Origin: Klebsormidium nitens
Taxonomy: Eukaryota > Streptophyta > Klebsormidiophyceae > Klebsormidiales > Klebsormidiaceae
Assembly: GCA_000708835.1 (NCBI GenBank)
Contig: DF237336.1
Coordinates: 1-44,833, forward strand
Length of the DNA stretch: 44,833 bases
Direction of reading: 5' to 3'
The translations under genes and the position numbers were made by a program. The number at the start of each line of letters is the position of its first letter. Positions within the stretch are counted from its first letter, which is position 1. Positions 23,401 through 35,085 of the stretch are shown here, piece after piece. The notes below the pieces were generated by a model. That model did not search any database. It was given only the letters and a program-made list of their open reading frames with translations, and had not been told where the DNA came from.

Positions 23401-24684
23401 GCCGGTCAGCCACACCCAGCCACCAGGCCTCTCTCAAGGGCTGACAAAGAAGGTTGCATCAATTAGATGCACGAGGTGTACAGGCAGGTTGTGTCGGCGT
23501 GCTTCTTCTATTGCTCCCTTCTTAGCGGAGTCCCATACGAGGTCCCCTACTCTACACGTGGTCGGTTGTTGCTGGCACGTGCCTGACTGTGGCCGTGGTG
23601 CGCAGAACCGGTACGAGCGGGTAACCGTGGAGTCGGATGCGCGGGTGCATCACGACTCGCTGCTGTCGGCCCTGGGGGTGGCCGGCATCGAAGACCACTA
23701 CTCGTACAAAGGTGAGCGTCCGGCCCGGCGGTCCCCTCTGAAGCCCGATCGCTAGCCTGCTTTAAACTTGCGTGATGACCATCCAGAACTTCGCAACGGT
23801 CTCGATCATTTCCGTCCTGTCGTGTGATGGTTGCTTCGACACCAGGGGTGTTTTCTCCACTGTGCGCGTACGCTCGTGTCCCCCATGTTCACTATCTGCG
23901 GGTGCCGTGCGCGTGCAGGTCCGTCGTCCAGCTGGCGCGCGCAGTTCGTGGACGGGCACGTGTACGCCGCGCTGCGGTGCCTGCCGCAGTGGTACGGCCC
24001 CGGGGTGCCCCCCCTGCCGGAGGACGAGCGCGCCGCCGCGCTGGGGCTCGCGGACGCGTACCGCGCACTGCTGGACGCCGCACCCACCACCCTGCAGCAC
24101 GACAGGGACCTCCTCGGTGAGCAACCCTCGCTGGGGAACTCGGGGAGACGATGTGTCGTGCCCTTTTCTCTGCTCCTGCGCATGCTTTTCACTGCTGTCT
24201 TAGAAACCAAGCAGCGGACATGTTGCTGTTGGTTCGGCTCGTACTTGCTCTTTCTGCGGGATCCAAAATGGGCCCTCGGAACTTGGTGATTCCAGCGGAG
24301 CGGATAAGACTTCTCGGATCTTGATGCGTGGTTGGAGTTTTCAACGGACGTATTTCGCCGCTCTGTGACTTCGTCCCTATGCTGCTGATGTCATCCCCAT
24401 CGTGTGCATCCTGCAGCCCGGGCGCAGGATGACGTGGGGCTCATCAGCGTTCGTCACACCACAGCTCTCAAGTGAGGACCTGTCGTCTGGAGCTTTCCCC
24501 CAAATTGCTTCTTGGCAATTCCTGCACTGCTTGCTTGGTTCCTGGAGGCGGATGACGTCTTGCACTGCAATGCCCGGCTTAATGGTTTTGTTCTTTTTCT
24601 GGCAGGTACCGGCTAGAACGGAAGGAGTTTATCTCGAAAATAATAGAGGTGTTGCTCTTTTACGCTGACGACATTGTACTATGA
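20408..24684 (+). CDS. PTAC14: pTAC14/PAP7-like plastid SET-domain protein
   Basis: Ten exons: 20408-20731, 21415-21582, 21873-21998, 22240-22479, 22712-22862, 23209-23390, 23606-23711, 23919-24116, 24417-24471 and 24606-24684. They join in phase and give about 542 residues. A split SET domain shows LLATPDELAELQD (~exon 4), then DLLNHS (N340, H341) and GEQLTLAY (Y378), the cofactor and catalytic elements of Rubisco-LSMT-like enzymes. The FVDGHVYAALR stretch and the last exon (YRLERKEFISKII) match the pattern I know from land-plant pTAC14. pTAC14/PAP7 is a subunit of the plastid-encoded RNA polymerase complex in chloroplast nucleoids and is needed for plastid gene expression. Exon 1 supplies a transit-peptide-like N-terminus, but it is the least certain part: a 683-bp intron follows and another first exon is possible. 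Exons 2-10 are firm. Confidence 0.88.
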
Positions 24685-26506
24685 CGGTCTCGATAATCAG
24701 AGGATCTCTACAACGTTTCATTCAAACGCCTTCTTGTGTAGAAGCTGGTCAGATAAGATCGATGACACGATTCAAAAAGCATGCGCCTTTATCGTCTTTA
24801 AGGCTGTGGCACACATGCTGGCATGTGCAGCCAATCTGCGCGGCCGCCAACTCCAGGACCTCTGGGCCATGATTGGCCTGCTGCATTGAATGAAAAGCTC
24901 GCCATGCGCCAGCCTCATGGCATGCTTGAACATCACGTGCAGCGCAGGTATCGTCCATATGGTCGGTTTACACCGTGGATAATCTTCGATCAGATATTGG
25001 GCGCATTGCGAGATCGAACTTAGAAATGCAATATTGCATGCATGTGATCAGATAATTGGATCATGCAAAAATTGCACATTTGCACATGGACCATGCCAGG
25101 CAGGCGCCCGCTCACAATTATACGGGATGTACGTCCGACCGCGCGCGGTCGGACGTACATCCCGTACGGTATACATCCTGGCATATGTTATGTATGCCAC
25201 ATGAGAATCACAGCAAATATGGTTTAGGTGGCCGCGCGCGCGGTTAGAAATGGTATAACTTACGGTCTAAGGTTAGAGATCAAAAATGCATCCGATCGAT
25301 CTCACCGTCACTGATTGGCACAGTGTCCAACACTGTATTTGACGTTCCATGCACGAAATATTCATGACTTGAATATATACCAGAAATTGATGCATAGTGC
25401 CAGTGGCTGTTTGGTCTCACTTAGTAACATGTGAGCTCATTTCCGACAAGACCGTGCTAACCAACTGTCTAAGCTAGCTAGCTAGTGGGATCCCCGACTC
25501 GGACTGACTTGCAGATGCAATAGATCATAGTCGTGCTCAATTCGCTCCGTTCGGCGTGATCCTCATTCACAGTCGATACCAATAATCACGTCCGGATTGC
25601 GCCCTGCCGGTCAGAACGTAGCACTGGCCGCTTCAATTTGCCCACCATTTTCTACCCAACTCGCGGCTGATAAGTAGCACGATTGTGCATAAGCTGCCCA
25701 ACGATCAGCTCTTGGCGACCGACGAGCAGAGGCTGGACAAATGACCGGACTTATGTACCGGTCTCAATCGCATAACTGCGTCATCTGCAGCTTGACATGT
25801 TCCAAGATGCCCGATGGCCCCCACTGGACAAAGGCACCAGCATACGCGCTGGTGCAGCCGCCCCTGCATCTGCTGGATGTCACCGGCGACCACACGGGGC
25901 CCGTGCATCGGCCAGGGGTCTTCGCGCCTCCACTCTGCGAACGCGCTCGCAGCGGGCCCGAAGGTGGGCGTTTGCCACTGCGGATTCCTGCTCTTGACTG
26001 CCCAACCCTTCGGTACCGTGCCGGGAAGAGTGGCATGGCGGGTTGCGGAGAATGGGTCACGCCAGCCGCGCGTCCAGGGGCCGCGCTATCGCTCAGCAGC
26101 GGTCACGAGCACCACGTTATCCCCGCGGACAAACACCTGCATTGAAACCAATCGAACATGATCGAGCCACGTGACCGACTTTGGCTTGTCGAGATGTCGA
26201 CAGACCACAATAGCCTACATCACGATAGTTCATGTGACTGATCAGAAAACCAAGATGTTCAGGTGGTAGGTGCGTGCGTTCTGGGACGAGCCAACCTGCT
26301 CAAATCTTGCCGGGACGAGAACTCGTCCCAATACTAGTACGGGCTGGAGCGAACGAAACGCTCCACTCTATGACGGCCATCTCTGCGCCTCAACCAGGAC
26401 ACAAGCAATTTGCAGTTAATGGGCGCAAGTATATCCAGGCCCAAGCTTCAGGCTCGCACTGCCATGCCGCAGGTTATTATTAACGAGCGGGCATTTTCTA
26501 GGGGCA
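24685..26506. other. Gene-free intergenic stretch with long palindrome
   Basis: These 1.8 kb separate two convergent genes and hold no supported exon. The left two-thirds are AT-rich with many CATG, GATC and TGCA words. A GC-richer patch at about 25790-26080 is open in several frames but shows no domain on either strand. The notable element is the perfect palindrome at 25121-25166. Confidence 0.55.
25121..25166. repeat. Perfect 46-bp palindrome with no spacer
   Basis: The arm 25121-25143 is the exact reverse complement of 25144-25166, with no loop bases; the centre is GACCGCG|CGCGGTC. Symmetry breaks at once outside (A at 25120, C at 25167). A perfect 23-bp arm is very unlikely by chance. 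Such palindromes can extrude cruciforms, arise from MITE remnants, or come from template-switch events. It sits in a gene-free stretch about 0.4 kb past the pTAC14 stop. Confidence 0.93.
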
Positions 26507-29500
26507 TTATTTTCTCTTTCCAGCCCCCTTCCTGTTCTCGAAGACCATCTGCTCCGCGTCCTTGCCACGCACTAGCTGCCCCCCGCCGTTCTCCTCAGAA
26601 TTTACATGCCGCGTCCTGCACCCTCCTGCTCCCCTGCTCCCCTCTCTCCCCGCCTCACCTGGTTGAGGTGCCGCTTCCTGTGCTCCAGCTTGGGGAACAG
26701 CCGCTCCTCCTGCACGCGCGCCCCGCCGCCCGCTGCGCCGCTGCCGCGGCCCGCCCCGGCCTTCACCCACACCGTGCGCGGGGCCTCCGTCAACACTGCG
26801 CGCAGGCAGGAGGGCGGTCATTGGAGAAGCCAGCCACAAAGTGCACGGCTCCTCGCGGAGCCGAGACAAATGCAAGTAGCTCTGCCGGCAGTGACGTGCA
26901 GAGGCCGTTCGGTCGAGAGCACCCGGTTGTTGGGCGGGAGAGGGTAGGGCAGTCAGCCGCGTACCTGAGTAGCTCTCCTCGACGTCCTGCAGCACCTGCA
27001 CACGCGGCCCGGACCAAATGTCAAGAGCCAAGCAGATTAAGGAGCGGAAGACGCCCGAAGTCTCCTGAAGCATGTCGAGCGACTAGAGAGTATCCTGGGG
27101 GGGAACTGCAATACCCTTTGTACAAACAAAGCAGGCAAACCGCCCAGAAAAGGCCACACCAGGAGTTTGAGTGCAGCAAGCCCGGGGGCGTATTTGGGGG
27201 CGGGGGACCGACGCACCAGGTTGCAGAACTTGTCGAAGGCCTTGAGGAAGCCAGTGGCGGTGCCGCGCAGGCCGCGCCGGTGCCGCGTGTACACCTGCAC
27301 CGGCCGCCGCTGCGCGTAGCACCGCTGCAGCAAAGCCAGGGGGCCCTCGCCGCACGAGGCTGGCAGGAGGCAGGGGGGACCGGCGATCAGCGGGTGATTC
27401 AGAGAACTCCGATTCAGGGACTAACATCGCCTGCTCAGGCAGCAATCCCCTCGTTCGTTTCCGNNNNNNNNNNNNNNNNNNNNNNNNNNNNNNNNNNNNN
27501 NNNNNNNNNNNNNNNNNNNNNNNNNNNNNNNNNNNNNNNNNNNNNNNNNNNNNNNNNNNNNNNNNNNNNNNNNNNNNNNNNNNNNNNNNNNNNNNNNNNN
27601 NNNNNNNNNNNNNNNNNNNNNNNNNNNNNNNNNNNNNNNNNNNNNNNNNNNNNNNNNNNNNNNNNNNNNNNNNNNNNNNNNNNNNNNNNNNNNNNNNNNN
27701 NNNNNNNNNNNNNNNNNNNNNNNNNNNNNNNNNNNNNNNNNNNNNNNNNNNNNNNNNNNNNNNNNNNNNNNNNNNNNNNNNNNNNNNNNNNNNNNNNNNN
27801 NNNNNNNNNNNNNNNNNNNNNNNNNNNNNNNNNNNNNNNNNNNNNNNNNNNNNNNNNNNNNNNNNNNNNNNNNNNNNNNNNNNNNNNNNNNNNNNNNNNN
27901 NNNNNNNNNNNNNNNNNNNNNNNNNNNNNNNNNNNNNNNNNNNNNNNNNNNNNNNNNNNNNNNNNNNNNNNNNNNNNNNNNNNNNNNNNNNNNNNNNNNN
28001 NNNNNNNNNNNNNNNNNNNNNNNNNNNNNNNNNGGAAGGGCAGCAGCCCAGTGACCGTCAAATGCATCAGGGCAGAATGAGTCGACAACAGCCATCATCC
28101 CGAAGTTTAAAGTTTGGAGGGGATCCTGCGCCGTCCAAAAGCACAGCCATTTCTGGGTTGCCCGAATCGGCTTCAGTGGCTCACCTGCAATCTTGTCCAG
28201 GATCTTTTCCTTGCCGCGCTCCTTCTCTGCTGCTGCCGCCAGCCGAACACTCTTGTGCGCCTGCCACCAATGTACGAGCAGCTTGATAAACAGGTCTCGG
28301 GGCGGGAAGTGACCGACCTCAAAGTAACCAAATATGCCTCAAAGGATCCCATCAGAACATGCACTGGACGAGTGCCACGTGGCAGCCCGTAAAGAGAAAT
28401 AACTGCGGTGTTGAGCAAGGATGCACCTTTCTGGGCTGGCTCTCTCCCACCAACGCAGCACCGAGCGGCCAGGTCGCCTTCCAGAGAGGAGGCTGGTCGG
28501 TGGCTCACCTTGGCCCGTTGCTGCGCCGCAATGGATTCCTGAGAGCGGGGCACCCGGGGCGCCACATTGGCCAGAGACTCAGGAACAACCTGCAGCATGG
28601 ACGCAGCGAGCGCAAGCTGAGCCACATGTAACAAAAAGTGATCCATTTACATTAGAAGCCAGCCTGGCATTCAGAGAGCATGTAGGCGGACTCAAAGGCG
28701 TTGTCCAGAGTAGGCTGCACCTCTCAGAGCTCTGGTGAACAGACCGAACTTCCTCGCCGGCCAACTCAGATGAGGCGCGTGCTCTTTAACTCTGGACTGT
28801 TCCAGATGGAGGGGCCCGCTGCCTACAGTCGTTCAGTAGCTTACCTCGGGGATGATCCTGCGGCACTTGTTGAGGTTGTCCAGCGGCTGCACGCGCGGCG
28901 CGGGCGGCTGCAGGCCCACCGTGTACAGCGCACACAGCGGGTCAAACAGCTCCTGCCACACCAGGCCACGCACCGGTCAGCATAATGTGGCCGTCATGGG
29001 GCAGTTTATCCTACTGTAGTCGATAGGCCACTTCCTCTGGTACAGTACCCAAAACACATTTCCCCTGTTTGCCTCAGGAAGGCACCTCAAGAAGCGCCTT
29101 GAGGCTGTTCAATGCTGGTAGCGATCACTTGCTGCCGGGGCCTGTGTTCATTGTAAGGTCCCTACTTCCTTTTGAAGATTGCAATACCTTCCAAATGCAA
29201 CCAATGCCGATTCCTGAGTTGACGTTCACTGGATGAAGGTTCAGATCGCTCAAGCGAGCCCGAATGGGCTTTGGCAGCTGGGGAGTCTTCTGACCCTGTT
29301 CATAATGGGAAATCACGTCACATCATAAGTGCAATTATGAACCACCAATCCTGCCAGCAACTTTCATCCAGGCAGGCTGCTTATAACCAAGAGTGGTTAG
29401 GGGGCATGGGGCAAGGAAAACTCACCGAGAAGAAGTCAAGCGCAGGATCCACTTCCGCAGCTCTGCCGCCTGAACCATCAATCCCCTCTCTTCTCCGCTC

Positions 29501-29509
29501 TCCTTCCAT
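26507..29509 (-). CDS. LSM11-like Sm-domain protein
   Basis: Eight exons in coding order: 29426-29509, 28845-28952, 28509-28589, 28185-28260, 27217-27359, 26965-26995, 26659-26795 and 26507-26575. They are in phase at GT-AG sites and encode about 242 residues. The N-terminus has LDFFSELFDP (~24-33) and a PLDNLNKCR stretch as in plant LSM11-like proteins. The Sm1 motif spans ~136-173 (VYTRHRRGLRG, then KAFDKFCN). A glycine-rich linker of about 45 residues follows, then the Sm2 motif (LVRGKD, ~221-226). A long insert between Sm1 and Sm2 is the hallmark of LSm11, which replaces SmD2 in the U7 snRNP that cleaves replication-dependent histone pre-mRNAs. Whether U7 exists here is not shown. The 570-N gap falls inside intron 4; exons 4 and 5 are phase-compatible, so no coding need be lost, but a hidden exon cannot be excluded. 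Confidence 0.82.
27464..28033. other. Assembly gap (570 N)
   Basis: An unbroken run of 570 N lies between exons 4 and 5 of the LSM11-like gene. Flanking sequence on both sides looks like intron, and the flanking exons join in phase without it. The true length and content are unknown. Confidence 0.99.
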
Positions 29510-31476
29510 GCTTGTAATGCATAAATCTGAGAGCTAAATCAGACTAACTAGTGAGCCAAACTGGAGAAAGGACTGTCCCAAAGACCGCCCCTGAGTCATT
29601 GCAGCATTCTATGTCGTCTGGAGCGCAAGATGATTAGCAATGCCGTAAGGCTGGAAGCTGCACATAGGCAATCAGCTGACCTGAAGAAGTTGCTGGAGAC
29701 AGCTCAGGCAAACAAACATTGGCTGGCTGGTGCACCGTGCACAAACGCCCACGTGATTCCTCAGTTGCAGGTGCGGTCGTACACTGATACTCTGACCTGG
29801 TTAAGACGAATCTAGAGGCCCCTGCGGCTGTCAAAAAGATACAGAGGCCGCATTGTTTTGACCGGCCCCCCTTCAAAGCATTCTTTTGTCAGAGAGCGAC
29901 AAGACATTGTTGTAGCAACCACTTGGAAAGCGGGAAAAAGTATTCTTGTGAAGAACCCTTCACTCCTCACACTTCCTTGGTTCTAACCGTCCTCCTCAAA
30001 TAGGTACGCTATTGGCGGCCACCTGCGCGACCAGCTTGACAATGGGCTATATGAAGATTGCATGCAAAACATATAGATCTACATGTGAACGAGCCCATTG
30101 GGGCGCACCTTGAGCGTCTAACCGTTCGATGGCCCACCTTTAATACCGATCGAACGATTCGTGTTTGCAGGCAGAGCTCTGAGTGGCGCATGACTTCAAG
30201 GGGATCCCTTCAATCTGCAACCGTCAAATACGACCTACTTACCTAGCACGTTCAGCAGCTAGCTGCAATTCCACGGTGCTCTTTGATAATTGTAGGGGCT
30301 GCTCTCACTATCTCTAGAGAGCGCCGACGCCAGGCTTGAAATTCTCCATGGCGACGTCAAGCCGTCGGAGGATTTTAACGAGTCTCTGTAGACTTTTTAC
30401 AAACACTCGGTCACCCGCACCTCTCATGCATGTGCAGTCTGACATCGTAAGCTGCTCTGACGTCTGGCTTGTGCCCAAATCAATCATGTCTGCCACATGT
30501 TGTAGCGGCGTTGCTCCTTGACCACAAACTTTTTTTCCGTTTCGACAAGCCTGTAGGCGCACGCGCACTACTCGACCTGCAATTAGTCCATGCATGGCTC
30601 AATGGATGTAGAACGGGTGTATATAGAACGCCCGCAGTGTAAAATGGCCTTATAGTACTACTTCCCGCAGCCAGCTCATGACATATAGTATATCATTTGT
30701 AGTATTCTACGTGTTGAACAACAAAGTCGGTAAGGAACCTGACTCCGAAAGCCGGCTTGCACATGCCACCTGGCTGCAGTGCAGGAGCGCCGGATCTGTG
30801 CTTTGATGCTTCAGTAGGTCTCCCGGCCATGCCACTTGTCCGGGTGGCGCCCCTGCCCCGCCGACGGGGACCTGCAGCCCCTCACGCGGCAGGACTCAGT
30901 CTCAGACGAGCTCGAGGCGTACCGTACGCGCGGACGGGGGCTTTGCTATTCAATGATTTGTTGATTGGGGCTCAGCGGGGCCCATTGCCAGTTCGTATCA
31001 GCGGCTGGGCCCCAAAATCGCAAGACTTGGACAAACGCACATGCAAGATATGTAATCGGTGGTACCTGGCACCCGCATCTAATTTTGCCGCAGGCCCGGG
31101 CGCAATCAACTTGGACCATGCCAATTCATATGGCGTCCACAGATCTGTACAATAAAGCTGCAGCAATGCTAGCAGGCCCGGCCGCAATTCGCACAATCTA
31201 TACAAGACCGCTCGCAATATCTAATACTAGAGTCAAGCACAATGTACGGTGTACCATAACGGCTGCCTAGAAATCTCATCTCAGTGTCCGACTGTAATGT
31301 AACTAGGCTACGCGCACAGTAGACCCAAGCACAGATTGTCGAATGCCAAAGCTCCCCTGAGTCTGCTTCATTGGGAATCTCGAAGTGGCCCGGCTGCATA
31401 TTCTGTACTTTTTGACTAACCCAGCCAACTTCGACATTGAAACGGACCCGTGGTGCATGTGAATCCGCCTAGAGCT
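29510..31476. other. Intergenic stretch upstream of the LSM11-like gene
   Basis: This 2.0 kb holds the LSM11-like promoter side and the 3' end of the next minus-strand gene. No exon is supported. A short interrupted inverted repeat is visible near 30119-30157 (CGTTCGAT and ATCGAACG). A GC-rich patch at about 30770-30940 is open on the plus strand, but its arginine and proline-rich translation shows no domain and looks compositional. Confidence 0.5.
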
Positions 31477-34400
31477 TCAAAACGCCCAGGTGCTCCTCAG
31501 CATGAACGCAGGCCCCGTCACCCGCTGCCCTTCTTTGATCATCACTGCTCCCGGTGTCAGCGTGAAGCCCTTGCCGGTGGTCAGATTCAAGAACGCCTCC
31601 ATTTGCGTCTGCGACCCCTTGGGTTCCGCCTTCCCCACCCTGAGGTCGGCTGGCCGCACCCACGGTTCCGGCTGCGTGGACCCCACTGACAGCCCCCAGC
31701 CCACCCCGGGGGAGTCCGGCACGCCCGACAGCGTCACCCCCCACTGCACGCCACGCTGAGGCCCCCGGCCCGAGGAGGTCTGGTCCATGTGGGCCCACCC
31801 CGAGAAGGTGGCCAGCTCGCCCGCCGCCACAGCCCCGGCAAAGCCGTACGACCGCAGCGAGTGGCCGTGCAGTCGAGGCAGCCCCACACCTGCAAAGTGG
31901 ACAAACGCGTTCAGAGCCAACTTCTGGATTGGTGTAAATCAAGGCAGAAGTGCAACCACAAGTCAGGACCGGATAGGCCACCAGAAACCGAAGCTTTGTC
32001 CCTGCGACACTGCACGAAAGGAAACAACGGCAAGTCGTCCCCCCAGCCCGCATTGCGACGGCTATCCAAACAAACTCTCAGACCGCTGGCTGGTCTTGTG
32101 TTGCGGGTGGCATCCTCACCGGCCCAGGTGTCCCCCGTGCCGTTCATGCTGGAGGACGACGACTCGTAGCTGTCGCGCATCGACTCGCCGTTGGTAGCAG
32201 GAGCCGGGGATGACGCGCGGATGCGCGGCACCAGGAGAGGGCCCAGCTCGCTCCAATGCAGGCCTGCACAGGGAAGGGAAGGCGCTGCTGAGGATGTGCT
32301 GAGGATTGGATTGCCGATGTCGACCTTGCCTCGAGTCGACGAATAAAACTGGACGACGAACCTGACTCGCCGACCGCAACGGGCCAAGTCGACCCTCCAA
32401 ACCTACAAGCTCATATTAGCAACGGTCTTTCCGGTCAGATTGTCCTAGATAATCCATCGTATCCTTTTCCCCTCACCTGTCCCAGACGGCAGGCTGGGCG
32501 CCGGCCAGTGCCGGTTGAGTGCCACCACAGCGAGCGCGCACTCTGGCGCGGGCCGAAGCGTGACCTGCCCCAGCGTTGCGTGGCACAGCGGCTCCTCCGC
32601 GCTGCTGCCGGGGCCCCACCCGCTCACGAAGTGCCCCACCGTAAGCCAGCTCCAGTCGTTGGTCCGTGCCGTGGCCGCCACCGCCGCCCCCATGCACCGA
32701 CGGTGCAGCGCGCTCCCCGCTGACGTCAGCGCCGTCAGGCCCTGCCCCTCCAGCGGGTTGAGCGCCTCCGCCATGTCAGCGCCCTGCGCGCCCGTGGCCG
32801 CCACGCGCAGGCACAGCCAATCCGTCAGCTGCGTCCGGTACATGACTTTCTTCACCGCCAGCACGCTCCCCCCCGCCGCGCCGGCCCCGTGCGAGTCCCC
32901 CGCCGCAAGCTGCGTCATGAGCAGGTCTGTGGTGCGGAACGGCGTCTCCAGGTTGATGCGCACGTCGGTGCCGGTGCGCAGCGCAGCGTGGTCGAGGCTG
33001 CGCTTGGTGGGGCGGCTCTGGTCCTCGTCCAGCGCCAGCAGGCCCACCCCAATGCTGACCTCGCCGCTGACCTTGGTCTTGCCGGACAGGTGGGACGCGA
33101 ATGCGGGGAGGGCGGCCTTGCCGCGAGTGTGGCGCAGGCCCGTGTGGAACTCGAGCTTGCTCAAGCGGTCCCGCATCTCCAGAAGCTGCGCAAATGTCTC
33201 CCGCTGCAAGGAGGAGGATACTCTGCTGTTAGACAAGCCAACTGCATGCGCGCAGTGGTTTGCAAAGTTGCAAGATTACGTGGTAAAGTCTTATAATCTA
33301 AGTGAATTGCAAAAAGCCCCATACTCCTGAAGTACAGCTTCACCTGAGAACCTACATATCTGACGATTGCCATGCGCTTGTAACAATTGTAACGCGAAAA
33401 CAAATAGGGTGTCTTGGTGTCTTACGAAAATGGTACAGGAAGGTGTGTAATCCCTTACTTGCAATCGCCGCAGCGCATTGATATCTCCTCGCATGGCCAG
33501 GGAGTCGTCACCCTGTTGTGTTGTTAGCAGCTCAATCACTCTCTGTGCAGTGCTCTGCGCATCAAGCAGTTCTAGATCTGGTGCAGGCTGGGCCCCTGTT
33601 CGCCGTCCAAGCAAAGCTCCAAAGACCCCTGCGCAAACCGACACGTTGAGATTGTTATGACGCTGGTCCTTTGGTCCTCAACGAACTTGAGAATTGTGCA
33701 AAACGATGACCGCTTCACCTGCATTTGATCTGCACCGGTCACCGCAGTCGCCCCTCCTGGAAAGCATTGCTGAAATGCACGGTAAAGCAAATGGATTGAG
33801 AGTACTTTGTGCTTAGACATGCACGGCAGAAGTAGGGCCGCAGCCGCTCACCTGAGACCCAATTCTCCACAGCATGGGCAGGTGAGGAGCCTCTCCGCTC
33901 CAGCGGTTCCTCCTCCACCAGCGGCTCGTCTTTGGGGGCATCTGACACCAGCTTCAAAGTTCGTTTCTCCGGCGCAGGAGATGCTGAGGCAGGGGGAACA
34001 ACTCTCACATCTACATTCTCCACAAAGCCCGCCGGAAAGTCGGACCCTTCAGTCCCCTCGCTCACAATATCTACATCATCCGCCCCATCTTCTCCGATTG
34101 CTTCCTCTGCCTCAGCATCTTTTCTCGCTGAAACTTCCACGAAGTTGGGTGGTAAGTCAGAGTATACTCTCTTTGGTCTCAACTTTGATTGTCTCGGCAC
34201 CGCTGCCTCGCTCTCTCCCTCTATTTCCTTCTCTTTCCCTGTGCTCTTTTCTTCTACGTCAAAGTCTCCGTCAATGTCCTCTTCCCCCTCTTCCCCCTCG
34301 TCCTCATCACCGTCCTTCCCTTTTGGCTCGTATCCCCTGCCATGAACCCCGCCAATGTGTGCGAACGCAGGCTGCATTTTGGCCCAGCTCCCCACCCCCT

Positions 34401-35085
34401 CCTCCTCCTCTTCCTCCTCGTCTTCTTCCTGCTCCGCCACGCCCCCTTGTCCCTTGCCTGCCTCCCCGTTGTCCCCCGAGCTATCGTCCCTCCACCTCCA
34501 TACAGGGCCACCCCATCCATCCCCTCCTGACGGTCCTCCTCCCCCACCCAATGCCTCCAGTTTCTCTTTCAGCGCCAGCACAGTTGCATTCAAGATTGCA
34601 GTGAGTGAGACAGTGCGCAGCAATTGCTGCCGAGACCCCGCCTGGGGGGCCAGGCAGGGCCACCACCGCTTGCCATGGGTGTGGCCAGTGTGTCTGCCAA
34701 ACATGCTGCACTGAATAAGCAAGGCCAGTGCTTGGTGCTCAGCAGATCTGCCACAGCCTCCATTCTTAGCCCCTGCCCGCGCCCGGCATCTTTGAAATTG
34801 GTCACTTTCACCGACATTCTGAACCAGAGTCACAAAAGTCCTTGCGAAACCAGGTCTGCCTTCTGATTTTGACTCTGGCTGATTGGTAGATTTGCTTCCG
34901 GCGGGACTGCTCAGCTTCCATGCTTGTCCTCCATGCAGAACAAGTGCAGGGCTACAGCACCTGTATGAACGGCCATTGCAAGAACTTTCGCTGGTCCCAA
35001 TTTGAGTGCCAGAAGCAGGCGCATGTTGGCTCTTAGTCAATGCCGCAGCTGGCTGCTGCAAGGTCAGAGTATGAGCAGTCTCCAT
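31477..35085 (-). CDS. Unrecognised acidic protein with probable C-terminal beta-barrel
   Basis: Five exons in coding order: 33852-35085, 33459-33628, 32477-33203, 32120-32263 and 31477-31889. All are in phase at GT-AG sites and give about 895 residues. An in-frame TAG directly precedes ATG 35085, fixing that start within the exon. Residues 1-411 are low in complexity, with a glycine and tryptophan-rich segment and very acidic runs (EEDEEEEEEE). They contain two related motifs, LPPNFVEV and FPAGFVEN. Residues ~470-895 have few helices by eye and many short strands with alternating hydrophobic and polar residues, glycine turns and aromatic ends. The last residues (RSTWAF) resemble the C-terminal aromatic signal of outer-membrane beta-barrels. 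I infer an envelope or outer-membrane protein, perhaps plastidic, but I do not recognise the family. It is divergent from CSP41. Confidence 0.65.

Noticed and set aside
25741-26145. GC-rich patch open in several frames in the gene-poor stretch after pTAC14
   Set aside because: Neither strand gives a recognisable domain or a convincing exon pair. It may be a degraded gene or element, but the sequence alone does not support that.
26410-28080. A 556-codon plus-strand frame
   Set aside because: It runs through the 570-N gap, so its length is an artefact, and its left part is antisense to LSM11-like exons.
30757-31155. Plus-strand frame of 132 codons rich in proline and arginine
   Set aside because: No motif, no upstream signal and no splice partners; best explained by local GC content.
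31490-31759. Plus-strand frame over the orphan gene's last exon
   Set aside because: Antisense to the exon ending in RSTWAF; no independent evidence.
32346-32402. A possible small extra exon in the orphan beta-barrel gene
   Set aside because: Including it breaks the reading phase into the next exon, whereas joining 32477 directly to 32263 keeps the frame open, so it was left as intron.
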